From Spirosoma fluviale (GTDB lineage Bacteria > Bacteroidota > Bacteroidia > Cytophagales > Spirosomataceae), in NCBI RefSeq assembly GCF_900230225.1, contig NZ_OCNH01000003.1:372001-436000 (forward strand): DNA of 64,000 bases, read 5' to 3'. Both the position numbers and the translations under genes were made by a program. This document shows, piece by piece, positions 35,117 through 44,058 of the stretch (its first letter is position 1; each line of letters starts with the position of its first letter). The notes below the pieces were generated by a model. That model was not told the DNA's origin, searched no databases, and was given only the letters and a program-made list of their open reading frames with translations.

Positions 35117-35935
35117 ATGTTTTATTTCTTTTCCAAAACCGCTACCTACCTGCTAACGCCCGCCGGGTGGCTCGTGACAGCGTTAATTTTCGCCTTTTTC
35201 GTCAAACGGGCGCGATTGCGTCGTCAGTTCATCGGGCTTGCGTTGGGCATTTTCTGGCTGTTCGGAAATTCATTTCTTGTCAATGAACTCGCCTTGTGGT
35301 GGGAGTATCCGATCAAGTCCGACATAGCAGCGCCTAAAGACTCCGTAAAACGGGTAGCCATTGTCCTGACGGGAGGTATCATAAACGGAGATCGTGAAGC
35401 GCCGGGCACGCCATTGAATCGAACGCATCTGGCCCGGTTTCTCTTAGGACGTGAAGCCGACCGGATAGGGCAGGCGTTGTATTTGTATAAGACGGGGGCC
35501 GTTCAGAAGGTGTTAATTAGTGGCGGACTGGGTAGCTGGCCCTTTCAACCGATTAGCCTGAACGACGAAGGGCATTTGGCCGGGGAGTTGCTGATAATTG
35601 CCGGCGTACGACCGGAGGATATTGTACTGGAAGGTAAATCTCGAAATACGCATGAAAACGCACAGTTTTCGGCACCTATTCTTCGGAAGCGGTTTGACAA
35701 GACTCATTACGAGTACGTCCTGATCACATCGGCCTGGCATATGAAACGGGCCATCGCCTGCTTTCAGAAAGAAGGGATTCAAACAACTCCGTTTCCGAGT
35801 AACTTTTTGGGAAACCGGCGGTTATTTGGCCCCTCCGAATGGCTTCTTCCTGACGAAGAAGCTTTTTTTGAATCGTATTACCTGATTCGTGAATTTGTTG
35901 GCTACGTTACTTACAAACTTGTTGGTTATGCGTAG
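35117..35935 (+). CDS. YdcF/ElyC-type DUF218 membrane protein
   Basis: The 272-residue protein has two N-terminal transmembrane segments (LTPAGWLVTALIFAFFV and QFIGLALGIFWLFGNSFLV) and then a DUF218 domain: VAIVLTGGI near residue 80, KVLISGGLG, and ITSAWHMKRAIACFQKEGI near residue 200. SanA/ElyC/YdcF members affect envelope integrity and undecaprenyl-phosphate use. The large domain would face the periplasm. It is divergent from the TlpA-like gene and convergent with pfkA. Confidence 0.9.
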   Translation: MFYFFSKTATYLLTPAGWLVTALIFAFFVKRARLRRQFIGLALGIFWLFGNSFLVNELALWWEYPIKSDIAAPKDSVKRVAIVLTGGIINGDREAPGTPLNRTHLARFLLGREADRIGQALYLYKTGAVQKVLISGGLGSWPFQPISLNDEGHLAGELLIIAGVRPEDIVLEGKSRNTHENAQFSAPILRKRFDKTHYEYVLITSAWHMKRAIACFQKEGIQTTPFPSNFLGNRRLFGPSEWLLPDEEAFFESYYLIREFVGYVTYKLVGYA

Positions 35936-35936
35936 T

Positions 35937-36009
35937 TTTTTGAGAAGATTACAGGATTAACAGGTGTTTCCTAAATGCCTGAATTTTCTCAATCCTGTAA
36001 TCTTTTCAA
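35937..36009. repeat. Palindromic repeat between convergent genes (bidirectional terminator)
   Basis: Arms AAGATTACAGGATT (35945-35958) and its complement (35991-36004) are perfect; outer A/T runs pair too. It separates the DUF218 stop at 35935 from the pfkA stop at 36015. Confidence 0.75.
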
Positions 36010-36014
36010 AAAAA

Positions 36015-36989
36015 CTATACGGATAAAATCTTTACCATTCGTAGCAAGTCTTCGCTGATGGGCTTAGGCAGGCGGATGGTGTCGCGGAACGGGGTGTAGA
36101 CCAACTCATTATTTATAATTCCCGCCATTACGTTCTGCTCGCCATTCATTAAGCCTTCCAGGGCACCCAGGCCCAGGCGGCTGGCCAGAATCCGGTCGTA
36201 AGCCGTTGGGACACCCCCACGCTGAATGTGCCCCAGCGTTGTTACCCGCATATCGATGTTGGATTGCACCTGAAGACGAATTTTTTCGGCGATCTCAGCC
36301 GCATTTCCCGCTTCTTCACCTTCGGCAATAACAACGATGGAGGATGATTTCTGACGGCTCCAGCCCGATTTCAGGGTTTCGACAACTTCCGAAATTGGCG
36401 TGAGTACCTCGGGTACCATGACCATTTCGGCACCCCCGGCAATACCCGACTGAATAGCGATGTACCCGGAGTCGCGGCCCATTACTTCAATGAAGAAAAT
36501 ACGGTCGTGGGAGTCGGCCGTATCGCGAATTTTATCAATGGCTTCCAGAGCCGTGTTCACGGCCGTATCGAAGCCAATCGTGTGGTCAGTTCCGTATAGG
36601 TCGTTATCGATCGTGCCGGGTGCGCCAACGGTTGGAATACCGTACTCATCGAAGAAAAGCGTAGCACCGGTAAATGTACCGTTACCGCCAATGGCAACAA
36701 GTCCTTCAATATCGAATTTCTGGAGTTGTTCGTAGGCTTTCGCACGCCCTTCCGGCGTCATAAACTCTTTGCTGCGGGCCGATTTCAGGATGGTGCCTCC
36801 ACGCTGTACGATGTTGCTCACCGAGTGGGAAGACATCTGAAAGATATCGCCATTTATCATTCCGCTGTACCCCCGGCGGATACCGAACACTTCAATACCG
36901 TGATAGACCGCCCCCCGTACTACAGCCCGGATACAGGCGTTCATACCCGGTGCGTCGCCACCCGAGGTAAAAACAGCTACTCGTTTCAT
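36015..36989 (-). CDS. pfkA: ATP-dependent 6-phosphofructokinase
   Basis: The glycolytic enzyme that phosphorylates fructose 6-phosphate. It has 324 residues, the usual bacterial length. ATP-binding FTSGGDAPGMNA is at residues 7-18, GTIDNDLYGTDHTIGFDTA holds the catalytic Asp near 127, and VMGRDSGYIA and HIQRGGVPTAYDRIL follow as in group A1 enzymes. The Gly after GGD and the Asp in GTIDND suggest ATP rather than PPi use. A minus-strand TAAATTTG box lies at 37061-37054, about 65 bases upstream of the start. Confidence 0.98.
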   Translation of the reverse strand: MKRVAVFTSGGDAPGMNACIRAVVRGAVYHGIEVFGIRRGYSGMINGDIFQMSSHSVSNIVQRGGTILKSARSKEFMTPEGRAKAYEQLQKFDIEGLVAIGGNGTFTGATLFFDEYGIPTVGAPGTIDNDLYGTDHTIGFDTAVNTALEAIDKIRDTADSHDRIFFIEVMGRDSGYIAIQSGIAGGAEMVMVPEVLTPISEVVETLKSGWSRQKSSSIVVIAEGEEAGNAAEIAEKIRLQVQSNIDMRVTTLGHIQRGGVPTAYDRILASRLGLGALEGLMNGEQNVMAGIINNELVYTPFRDTIRLPKPISEDLLRMVKILSV

Positions 36990-37226
36990 AGGTTAAATCA
37001 ATTTTTTAGGAGAATTTCACAAAAAGGCTACGCGGGTGACAGAATAAATCCTGCAAATTTATCCGCATTTACCAATCAAAAGGCATATAACTGGGAATTA
37101 TCCCATTGTTTTCACACAAATTTCACAAAAAGGACAGATTGATAGTTAAAAGAAGCTCATTTGTTAATGTAGCCGGTCTTATCCTATAGACCTTATCCGC
37201 ATTATCCTTTAACTAAACAGGCCCTA

Positions 37227-37973
37227 TCAGACACTTTTTTTGAACTGACTGGCCCGCCATATAATCCGGCCGTGGTTGATTACCGTCTGTACCCATCCGA
37301 AATAGGTCACGAGCACTTTGAAACGGTCGATGAGCGACCGGCGGTGCTGCTGTACCGATAAGCCACCCACCAGATACCGGCACAAAATAAAGGGCACGAG
37401 TTGAATTCCGGAGGCTGCTTTCAGGCATCGAATCTCCCAATCCAGATCGGCACTAAGGTTATCTATGGGGTAGGCGGGAGCAATAGCCCGTCGGGCCACG
37501 AACGCCTGGTGGCATACTTTCATGCCGAGGGCCATATCGCGCCAGGTGAGGGTGTGGGGTAAGGTGTGCGGGGTAATCTGGCTTCGTAGACCCACCGGGC
37601 TGCCGTCATCCTGAACGAACAGGGCATCACTGTAATAAACATCTGCCTGCGTGGCTTTAATGGCTTCGAGCAATTTGGGCAATGTTTCCGAATCATACAG
37701 CTCATCCCCGGCATTCATAAACCACACATACTCTCCCGTGGCTCGTTGCTGCCCTTTGTTCATGGCATCGTAAAGGCCACCGTCGGGTTCGGAGACCCAG
37801 GTAGTAATGTGGTTTTCGTAACGCTTGATAATGTCCAGCGTACCATCTTTTGAGGCACCATCAATCACAATGTACTCAAAATCCGTAGCCTGCTGCGCCA
37901 CGATACTTTCAATCGTGCGCTCCAGAAACCGCTCGGCATTGTAGGTGATGGTGATGATGGAGAGGGTTGGCAT
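37227..37973 (-). CDS. Family 2 glycosyltransferase
   Basis: The 248-residue cytoplasmic GT-A enzyme begins LSIITITYNAERFLERTIES and has YIVIDGASKDGT near residue 33 and SEPDGGLYDAMNKGQ near residue 62, a pattern typical of GT2 enzymes in surface-polysaccharide loci. ATG 37973 was chosen; the longer frame to 38066 runs through the palindromic repeat at 38015-38055. It is the last gene of the minus-strand glycan locus and sits downstream of the GT4 gene across that repeat. The donor and acceptor sugars are unknown. Confidence 0.9.
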   Translation of the reverse strand: MPTLSIITITYNAERFLERTIESIVAQQATDFEYIVIDGASKDGTLDIIKRYENHITTWVSEPDGGLYDAMNKGQQRATGEYVWFMNAGDELYDSETLPKLLEAIKATQADVYYSDALFVQDDGSPVGLRSQITPHTLPHTLTWRDMALGMKVCHQAFVARRAIAPAYPIDNLSADLDWEIRCLKAASGIQLVPFILCRYLVGGLSVQQHRRSLIDRFKVLVTYFGWVQTVINHGRIIWRASQFKKSV

Positions 37974-37982
37974 TGGTGAGAA

Positions 37983-38089
37983 GTTAGGAGCGAGGAGTGA
38001 GGAGCGAGGAGTGAGGAGTTGCTGACGCGAGAATACTGCTTGCGTCAGCAACTCCTCACTCCTCACTCCTCGCTCCTAACTCCAATAAC
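37983..38089. repeat. GGAGTTGCTGACGC palindrome, copy 2
   Basis: The 41-base core at 38015-38055 is identical to 33461-33501 in the same orientation. The flanking GAGGAGC/GAGTGAG units are expanded here. The right flank supplies the last codons and the stop of the GT4 gene. Confidence 0.9.
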
Positions 38090-39381
38090 TGACTATATAA
38101 TTCCACATGCTGTCCCGCCACTACGTCTTCCGAAAAACGGGCTTCGGCCGATTGACGGGCGTTTTGCCGTAAGGTGTTGGCGTCAGGATGCGTCAGGATG
38201 AACGCCAGTCCATCCGCCAGTTGCTGGGCGGAACCGACGTCGGCGAGGTATCCGTTCGTTTGGTGGTCAATCATTTCCGGGATTCCTCCCGTTCGGAAGC
38301 CTACTGCCGGCGTTCCGCAGGCCATGGCTTCGACCACGGTGTTGGGCAGGTTATCTTCCAGCGAAGGAACAACCAGCGCATCGGCGGCATTGTAAGCGGC
38401 TACAATGTCTTCTTCGGTTGTCAGCAAGCCCAGGTGCCGCACCGGGTAGGGGAGTTCATTCAGCAAATACGAACGTCCTTTTCCAAATACCAGGATTTCG
38501 GGGGTCAGGGCAGGGTGTTGCTTGTGCAGGAGCGTCAGGGCTTCGGCAAAATAGCGGAACCCTTTGCGGGTATCGGTGATGTTGGCGCTCCCAAACAATA
38601 GACGGGGCTTGCCTGTGTCGAGTAAGTCAAGTTGATGAGCGGCCTCGCTCCGGTCGATAGGTCGGTACAGGGTTTGGTCGACGGTGTTGGGAATGACGGT
38701 AAACGGAAAGTTGCCCAATAAAGTACTGCTCCGCCCTTCATCGGCCAGCCAGCGGCTTGGCGAGACAAAGTGAATATTCGAGTTTGCAAACAACCGCATT
38801 TTCTTCTCAAAAACCTGGTATGATAGATCCTGTGCTTCCGGCTTTTTGAGGTAGGGGCAATGGTGGCAGTGGGTTTGAAAATTAGGACAGCCGTGTGTGT
38901 AGTGACAGCCGCCCGTAAAAGCCCACTGGTCGTGCAGCGTCCAGACAATCGGTTTGCCCAGATCAATCAGCGCACGAAGTCCGTTAAGGGATAAAAAGCC
39001 GAAGTTGATCCAATGCAGATGGATAACGTCGGTCTGTTGAATAGCCGGGTGAAACGTTAATCCCGCACCAAACCGCGCGGGCGAAAACTGAAACCGGACT
39101 GAAGGGTCTCGCTCGTAAGGTAGAAACGCCAGCCGCTCGGCCACAAACCGGCCAAAAGCGGTTTGTTCGGCCAGAAAGTTATTCGCTAAAAAAGAAACGC
39201 CAGGGGCGGGTTTGTGCGTATCCAGCCGATTTGGTGTGCCAATCAGCATCGTGCTTTCTACCGATCCAACTGGTTGCGTTGCCAACGACGCCGGGTATTT
39301 CTGCAACGCGCGATGCAGCCGGGTTGCCGCCACCGCAGCCCCGCCAAACGACTGGTAGGTACTAAGCAGGGTAACTCTCAC
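38056..39381 (-). CDS. Family 4 glycosyltransferase
   Basis: The 441-residue GT-B enzyme has an N-terminal acceptor domain (STYQSFGGAAVAATRLHRAL) and a C-terminal GT4 domain with the nucleotide-sugar motif SLEDNLPNTVVEAMACGTPAVG near residue 345. A cysteine- and histidine-rich patch (GGCHYTHGCPNFQTHCHHCPY, near 155-175) is typical of the wcaC-like branch of surface glycan enzymes. The last residues, LELGARSEE, and the stop are encoded by palindromic repeat sequence, so the original C-terminus may have been replaced. The start overlaps the upstream gene by 4 bases. Confidence 0.93.
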   Translation of the reverse strand: MRVTLLSTYQSFGGAAVAATRLHRALQKYPASLATQPVGSVESTMLIGTPNRLDTHKPAPGVSFLANNFLAEQTAFGRFVAERLAFLPYERDPSVRFQFSPARFGAGLTFHPAIQQTDVIHLHWINFGFLSLNGLRALIDLGKPIVWTLHDQWAFTGGCHYTHGCPNFQTHCHHCPYLKKPEAQDLSYQVFEKKMRLFANSNIHFVSPSRWLADEGRSSTLLGNFPFTVIPNTVDQTLYRPIDRSEAAHQLDLLDTGKPRLLFGSANITDTRKGFRYFAEALTLLHKQHPALTPEILVFGKGRSYLLNELPYPVRHLGLLTTEEDIVAAYNAADALVVPSLEDNLPNTVVEAMACGTPAVGFRTGGIPEMIDHQTNGYLADVGSAQQLADGLAFILTHPDANTLRQNARQSAEARFSEDVVAGQHVELYSQLLELGARSEE

Positions 39382-40349
39382 CGACCAAGCAGTTTATCGA
39401 ATTTCTTGACAACCTCGGGCCAGAAGCCGATTTCAAGGATGCGTCCCCAAACCCGCCGACGCGAGTAGTTCTCCATCTCGTCGAAAATAGGGTCCGAAAA
39501 AAGGCTTTTGGCTTTTTGCGTCAGGATGAGCGCAAACCCATGCTGTTTTAGACTGGTGGCAAAAACCCAGCCCAGCAACAGGTTCCGCTGCGTGAGGGCA
39601 GCCTCGTCGGCGAAGCGGTTCAGGTAAGTCATTTCGCCCCAGGCCGCGCTGCTTTTCAGGGAAAAGAGCACGAATTTTTGCAGCAATGGCTGAGTCGTAA
39701 AACTATCAAGCAGAGCCGGTGTAATGCGGGGAGAGCCTTTCGGAATCAACTCGACCAGCCAGTGGCTGTTCTGTTCTTCCATAAAGCGCAGCACCTCATG
39801 GAGCTTGTCTTCGCCATCGTAAACGGATAAGATACCCGGCTCGAACTCGGCCGTTAGCACTCGTTTGGACCGGGCTTCGCCGAGGTTACGGAACAGCCGG
39901 AGGTCGGTGCCCTGCGAGTCGGTTTTGAACCAGTCTACCTGATTGATATTCAGGCTATCAAGCGTGGAGCGGAGACTGCGTGTTTTTAACTGAACTACTT
40001 TGGACAGTTCAAACTTGGGCGCAAAAGCGTATTCCTGAATCAGGTCGGGCCGGGGTGGTAGCAAACTTGAACAGTGGGGAGATGCGGTCAGGTAAAAGGC
40101 CGACGTGTCGGTGTCTTCCTCCGCCGACTGTGGCCCGGTAACGATATTATTGAAGGTATATAACTTCCTGAAATGCCTGGATTCGCTTTCAACGTACCCA
40201 AAGTCGCGGTCGTCAGCGTCGAAGGCGATGCAAACGGCGTATTTGGCGAATGCCTTCCAGCGGCCATGCAATTGCCCCGATGCCCCAATGTCGACCAACA
40301 CAGGCGGCTCAGTCTGGAACTCAGGGCGGGAAAGTATTTTGTCAATCAT
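39378..40349 (-). CDS. FkbM-like methyltransferase
   Basis: The 323-residue protein resembles FkbM-family SAM-dependent methyltransferases. PPVLVDIGASGQLHGRW at residues 15-31 is a motif I-like glycine loop, and VDWFKTDSQGTDLRLFRNL near 140-158 corresponds to the KxDxEGxE/L motif of the family, with Gln where Glu is usual. ILSVYDGEDKLHEVL follows. The family O-methylates sugars in surface glycans. It overlaps the GT4 gene by 4 bases and follows the second FkbM gene by 8 bases, so all are co-transcribed. Confidence 0.75.
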   Translation of the reverse strand: MIDKILSRPEFQTEPPVLVDIGASGQLHGRWKAFAKYAVCIAFDADDRDFGYVESESRHFRKLYTFNNIVTGPQSAEEDTDTSAFYLTASPHCSSLLPPRPDLIQEYAFAPKFELSKVVQLKTRSLRSTLDSLNINQVDWFKTDSQGTDLRLFRNLGEARSKRVLTAEFEPGILSVYDGEDKLHEVLRFMEEQNSHWLVELIPKGSPRITPALLDSFTTQPLLQKFVLFSLKSSAAWGEMTYLNRFADEAALTQRNLLLGWVFATSLKQHGFALILTQKAKSLFSDPIFDEMENYSRRRVWGRILEIGFWPEVVKKFDKLLGR

Positions 40350-40357
40350 TTTACTAC

Positions 40358-41164
40358 TTAGTTGCGATACGCAAAGATATTCAATTGCAGGTCCATGCTG
40401 TCGCTGCCTTTGTAACGATGGTTGGCCAGGGGCGCGTGGCGGTATTGGCTGGTGTTGATGTAATACCGAAAGCCGCTGTCTTCCAGCACGTTCATGACCG
40501 AGGCCAGCGTTTGCGGATGGTCGAGGTAAGCGTGGAACTCAACGAACAGATTCTGAACGTGAGCCAGCGCGTCGTGGCAGTCGGTTAGAACGTCCGTTTC
40601 GGCCCCTTCGATGTCCATCTTGAGCATATCGACGCGGGTTTCGCGCAGGAGGAAATCCCGCAAGCGGATTGACGGCACCAGCTTACGGTCTGTCTGCGAG
40701 AAAATAGACGCCGAGTCGGCCTGGTCGCTGCCGAACCAGATGCCTTCGTCATTGGTCCAAACGGCTTTGGTAATCACCTCAACGCCCGAAATCTGGTTTT
40801 GCCGGAGGTTGTCCTGCAAGGTGGCACTGATTTGCTCGTCGGCTTCAAAGGCAATGATCCGGGCGTTGGGGTACGTCTGCCGGAAATACGCGACGCTCGT
40901 GCCAATGTTGGTACCGCAGTCGAAAATGACCGGACTGGTGCTGGTCGTATTGAACCGATAAAATTCATCGACGAATATCTCCCGAAACTGCCAGACGAAC
41001 GACAGCGCATCCGGCACCCGAAATCGGTACTTGCCAAAGGAAACATGAACCGTCTGGTTGCGCGGCTTACCGCCGTACCGTAACGCCAGCCCCAGCAACC
41101 GGCGACCTTCTGCCGAACGGAGAAGCCGGGCTGTTTCGGTGAATAAGAATCTAAAAACCCACAT
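40358..41164 (-). CDS. FkbM family methyltransferase
   Basis: The 268-residue methyltransferase has motif I VIFDCGTNIGTSVAYFRQTY near residue 82, IIAFEADEQ after it, and the family hallmark VDMLKMDIEGAETDVL near residue 180. The predicted role is O-methylation of a glycan residue. ATG 41164 (MWVFRFLF) gives a normal N-terminus; the upstream in-frame start at 41197 lies inside the palindrome at 41180-41262. It is part of the minus-strand glycan operon. Confidence 0.9.
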   Translation of the reverse strand: MWVFRFLFTETARLLRSAEGRRLLGLALRYGGKPRNQTVHVSFGKYRFRVPDALSFVWQFREIFVDEFYRFNTTSTSPVIFDCGTNIGTSVAYFRQTYPNARIIAFEADEQISATLQDNLRQNQISGVEVITKAVWTNDEGIWFGSDQADSASIFSQTDRKLVPSIRLRDFLLRETRVDMLKMDIEGAETDVLTDCHDALAHVQNLFVEFHAYLDHPQTLASVMNVLEDSGFRYYINTSQYRHAPLANHRYKGSDSMDLQLNIFAYRN

Positions 41165-41179
41165 GAGGTATAAAGGTTT

Positions 41180-41262
41180 GCCACAGAGATGCACCAAGCT
41201 ACACAGAGATACACAAAGAAAAACTCAGTGTATCTCCGTGCCTCTTGGTGCATCTCTGTGGC
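41180..41262. repeat. CCACAGAGATGCACC palindrome between flippase and FkbM genes
   Basis: Perfect 19-base outer arms (41180-41198 and 41244-41262) and inner arms 41202-41214 and 41228-41240 that match at 12 of 13. It is a long double stem sitting in a 105-base gap of the operon. It may attenuate or process the transcript. Confidence 0.85.
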
Positions 41263-41269
41263 ATAATTT

Positions 41270-42769
41270 TCATTTGTTTATAAAACGCTTCTTCAATCCG
41301 TCTACCATCTGGTTAATGTCAGGCGATAATTTCAACGCTACGACGGCTCCCCCAAACAACCCGGTAATCAGGGCCGACCGCCAGGCTGTATCCAGTATAA
41401 AACGCCACTTGGGAGCATCAACATCGGGATACGGAAGTTGGACCGATAACCACCAGACAGTTAGTCCCAGCATAATGACCACCAGATTTCGCCAGGTAAA
41501 CGGCTGCATCTTGAACGCAAACCCAACGAACAGCGTCCGGGCGAGGTTAAAGAGCAGGGTCACGAATGCCGCACCGATCGCGGCACCGTTGATACCAAAA
41601 CGGGGTATCAGGTATAGATTGGCATAAACGGTAATAAAAATGAGCACCACAAAAAAGACCGAGTCGTAGGTATAATAGCGCGATGTGGTTAGGATGGTGC
41701 CGTTGATGCCCGTTGCCATGTCGAACAATTTGCCCAGGCCAAGCCACAGAATCACGTAATATCCCGCCGAATAGCTTGGCGGTAGAAACTGAAAGACATT
41801 AGGCAGGTTGGCGGCCACACCCACGAAGACCAGGCAACCCGCAATTAATTGATTGAGGCAACTTTTTCGGTAAATACTGGCAATATTCTCCAGGTCATTT
41901 ACCTTCCATGACTCGGCAATGAGCGTACCGGACACTTTGTAAAGGGCCGTTGCCGGAATGGCGATGACGGCGGCAAAATACGAAGCTGTCCCGTAAATGC
42001 CCGTATCGCCCAAGCCCTGCTTGCTGTTGATCATCATCTTGTCGATGGTAATGACAACCTGCGACGACAGAGCCGAAGTAAAGGTCAGGCTGGCGTAACG
42101 GATCATATTTCGTCGTAAATCCGGGTTGACGGATACAAAGTTTCGGCTGAAGAATAAAGCTTCATCGCGGGCCACACTAATAATCATGAACACCAGCGGC
42201 AGCAGGAACGCCAGTAACCAGACGCCCAGAAATTGCGGAAACGTAACCCAGCCGAGCCAGTACAACCCACCGGCCAGTGTGACCAGCAACCGTTGAACGA
42301 ACTGTTGCAGCAGCGTTCCGGTAACGGGGTCGTAGAGCAGGCGGGAATAGTTATCGAAAACGGTAAAATAAACCGTACAAAAGGTCAGCGGAATGAGCAG
42401 GTAATAGTATTCGACAAACAACGCTGATTGTTCCTGATACAGATTGACAATCCAGGGCCGCGCCAGCCACAACGCCAGCACGCACAGGCAGAAGCCCACA
42501 AAGGTAGACAGACTGGCAATGAGCAGAAAGCCGTTATGCTGCCGTGCTGCGTCACGAAAATAAGGAAAGAACCGCCCACCGGCGCCATTTATGCCCACGT
42601 TCGAGGCCTGCGCCAGGACCAGTGACAGCGAAATCAGCAAGGTTAGCAAGCCAACCTGTTGCTCACTGAACAAATTCGGGAACCAGATCCCCTGCGTTAG
42701 AAAACCGACAACCACACCCGCATAGGCGTATATTGAACTCTGGATGGTTTGCCGTTTTATGATACCCAC
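41270..42769 (-). CDS. Polysaccharide flippase (Wzx-like, MOP superfamily)
   Basis: The 499-residue integral membrane protein has about 12-14 hydrophobic segments and the N-terminal pattern RQTIQSSIYAYAGVVVGFLTQ of the RfbX/Wzx family in the MOP exporter superfamily. It is expected to flip lipid-linked oligosaccharide across the inner membrane. It starts at GTG 42769. The neighbours are glycosyltransferases and pseudaminic acid genes, so the cargo could carry a nonulosonic acid. No Wzy polymerase or Wzz regulator is visible in the window. Confidence 0.88.
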   Translation of the reverse strand: MGIIKRQTIQSSIYAYAGVVVGFLTQGIWFPNLFSEQQVGLLTLLISLSLVLAQASNVGINGAGGRFFPYFRDAARQHNGFLLIASLSTFVGFCLCVLALWLARPWIVNLYQEQSALFVEYYYLLIPLTFCTVYFTVFDNYSRLLYDPVTGTLLQQFVQRLLVTLAGGLYWLGWVTFPQFLGVWLLAFLLPLVFMIISVARDEALFFSRNFVSVNPDLRRNMIRYASLTFTSALSSQVVITIDKMMINSKQGLGDTGIYGTASYFAAVIAIPATALYKVSGTLIAESWKVNDLENIASIYRKSCLNQLIAGCLVFVGVAANLPNVFQFLPPSYSAGYYVILWLGLGKLFDMATGINGTILTTSRYYTYDSVFFVVLIFITVYANLYLIPRFGINGAAIGAAFVTLLFNLARTLFVGFAFKMQPFTWRNLVVIMLGLTVWWLSVQLPYPDVDAPKWRFILDTAWRSALITGLFGGAVVALKLSPDINQMVDGLKKRFINK

Positions 42770-42780
42770 GTAGTGAATTT

Positions 42781-42856
42781 TGAATGAGCGAATGAGTGAA
42801 TGAGCGAATAAAGAACGACCAGCCGGTATTCAATAATTTGCTCATTCACTCATTCA
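42781..42856. repeat. GAATGAG-type palindromic repeat before the flippase
   Basis: Tandem TGAATGAGCG-type units (42781-42810) and their complement (about 42838-42856). It belongs to the same family as the ychF leader repeat at 31125-31202. Confidence 0.8.
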
Positions 42857-42859
42857 AAA

Positions 42860-43915
42860 CTAATTTATTAAGTCCCACGCCAGCGCTGTACCGGCTTGTA
42901 TGTTGGTGGTGGCTGTTTTGCCGAGGATGTCGTCGTAATAGCGGGTGTGCAGGCCGTTGGCCGGGCGGATGCTCCGGACGTTTTCGGGGGTGAAGGATTC
43001 GCCCGCGCTCATGTCGCGTACCACATAGAGGGAGCGCTTGAATTGCAGGCTTTTTTCTTCTTTGGGAGTTAGTGTGTAGCTCACTTGCCCCAGGGCTAGT
43101 TTGGCGCGCTCGGTTTCGATCACGAGGTTTTTCAATTCCTCCGGCTCCAACGAAAAAGCCGAATCGACACCGCCATCGGCCCGGCGCAGGGTCACGTGTT
43201 TTTCCAGCACTACGGCCCCCAGAGCGACAGCCGCAACGGCCGCGCCAATGCCCATGGTATGATCAGACAGGCCAACGGGCACATCGAACAACTGGCTCAT
43301 GTGCGGGATGGTAAGCAGATTGGTGCTTTCGGGCGTGGCCGGGTAGGTGCTGGTACACTTGAGTAGAACAAGCTCCTGACAGCCATTGGCCCGCAACACC
43401 TTCACCGACTCGTCGAGGTCGGCAACGGATGCGACCCCGGTGCTCATGATGACGGGTTTACCCGTTTGTGCTACTTTTTTGAGCAGAATATGGTCGGTAT
43501 TCTCAAAGGACGCAATCTTATACAGCGGCACATCCAGCGATTCCAGAAAGTCGACGGCCGTGGTGTCGAACGGGGAGCTGAATGCGATCATGCCGCGTTT
43601 TTTGGCGTGGTCGAAAATCGGTTTGTGCCATTCCCAGGGTGTATAGGCATCCTGATAGAGCTTATACAGATTCTTATCGGCCCAGAGTGATTTCGCATCC
43701 CGAATGTAAAACTCCTCGGAGGCTCCGTTGAACGTGATGGTATCCGGCGTATAGGTCTGGAGTTTAAGGGCGTGGGCACCGGCATCGGCAACGGCGTCCA
43801 CGATTTCCAGTGCCCGTTCCAGCGACTGGTTATGGTTGCCCGACATCTCGGCAATAACAAAGGGACGATGTGCCGATCCGATGGTAAACTGGGCAACCTG
43901 AATGGGTTGAATCAT
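42860..43915 (-). CDS. pseI: Pseudaminic acid synthase
   Basis: A 351-residue NeuB-family enzyme that condenses 2,4-diacetamido-2,4,6-trideoxy-L-altrose with phosphoenolpyruvate to give pseudaminic acid. Seen are FVIAEMSGNHNQSLERALEI at residues 19-38, LKLQTYTPDTITF, and a C-terminal SAF domain (FKRSLYVVRDMSAGESF near residue 290). The family includes sialic acid synthases; the presence of pseB, pseC, pseF, pseG and pseH alongside fixes the pseudaminic assignment. It is separated from the other pse genes by two LamG genes. Confidence 0.93.
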   Translation of the reverse strand: MIQPIQVAQFTIGSAHRPFVIAEMSGNHNQSLERALEIVDAVADAGAHALKLQTYTPDTITFNGASEEFYIRDAKSLWADKNLYKLYQDAYTPWEWHKPIFDHAKKRGMIAFSSPFDTTAVDFLESLDVPLYKIASFENTDHILLKKVAQTGKPVIMSTGVASVADLDESVKVLRANGCQELVLLKCTSTYPATPESTNLLTIPHMSQLFDVPVGLSDHTMGIGAAVAAVALGAVVLEKHVTLRRADGGVDSAFSLEPEELKNLVIETERAKLALGQVSYTLTPKEEKSLQFKRSLYVVRDMSAGESFTPENVRSIRPANGLHTRYYDDILGKTATTNIQAGTALAWDLIN

Positions 43916-44058
43916 TGGTAAATTGACGTTTGCGCTGGATAGCTGGCTGGTTCGTGCATCAGTAGGCCAGCCACTTTTTGTAACGCCAGTAGCTGGCTTA
44001 CAAATTCCAGCCTGGTTTCAGCACCTCAAAATTACCACTTTTTGGGAAGAATTGTCTA

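Noticed and set aside
37974..38066. Extended N-terminus of the GT2 protein from 38066
   Set aside because: The extra 31 residues are encoded by the palindromic repeat; ATG 37973 fits the family.
41160..41262. FkbM start at 41197
   Set aside because: It lies inside the palindrome; ATG 41164 gives a normal N-terminus.
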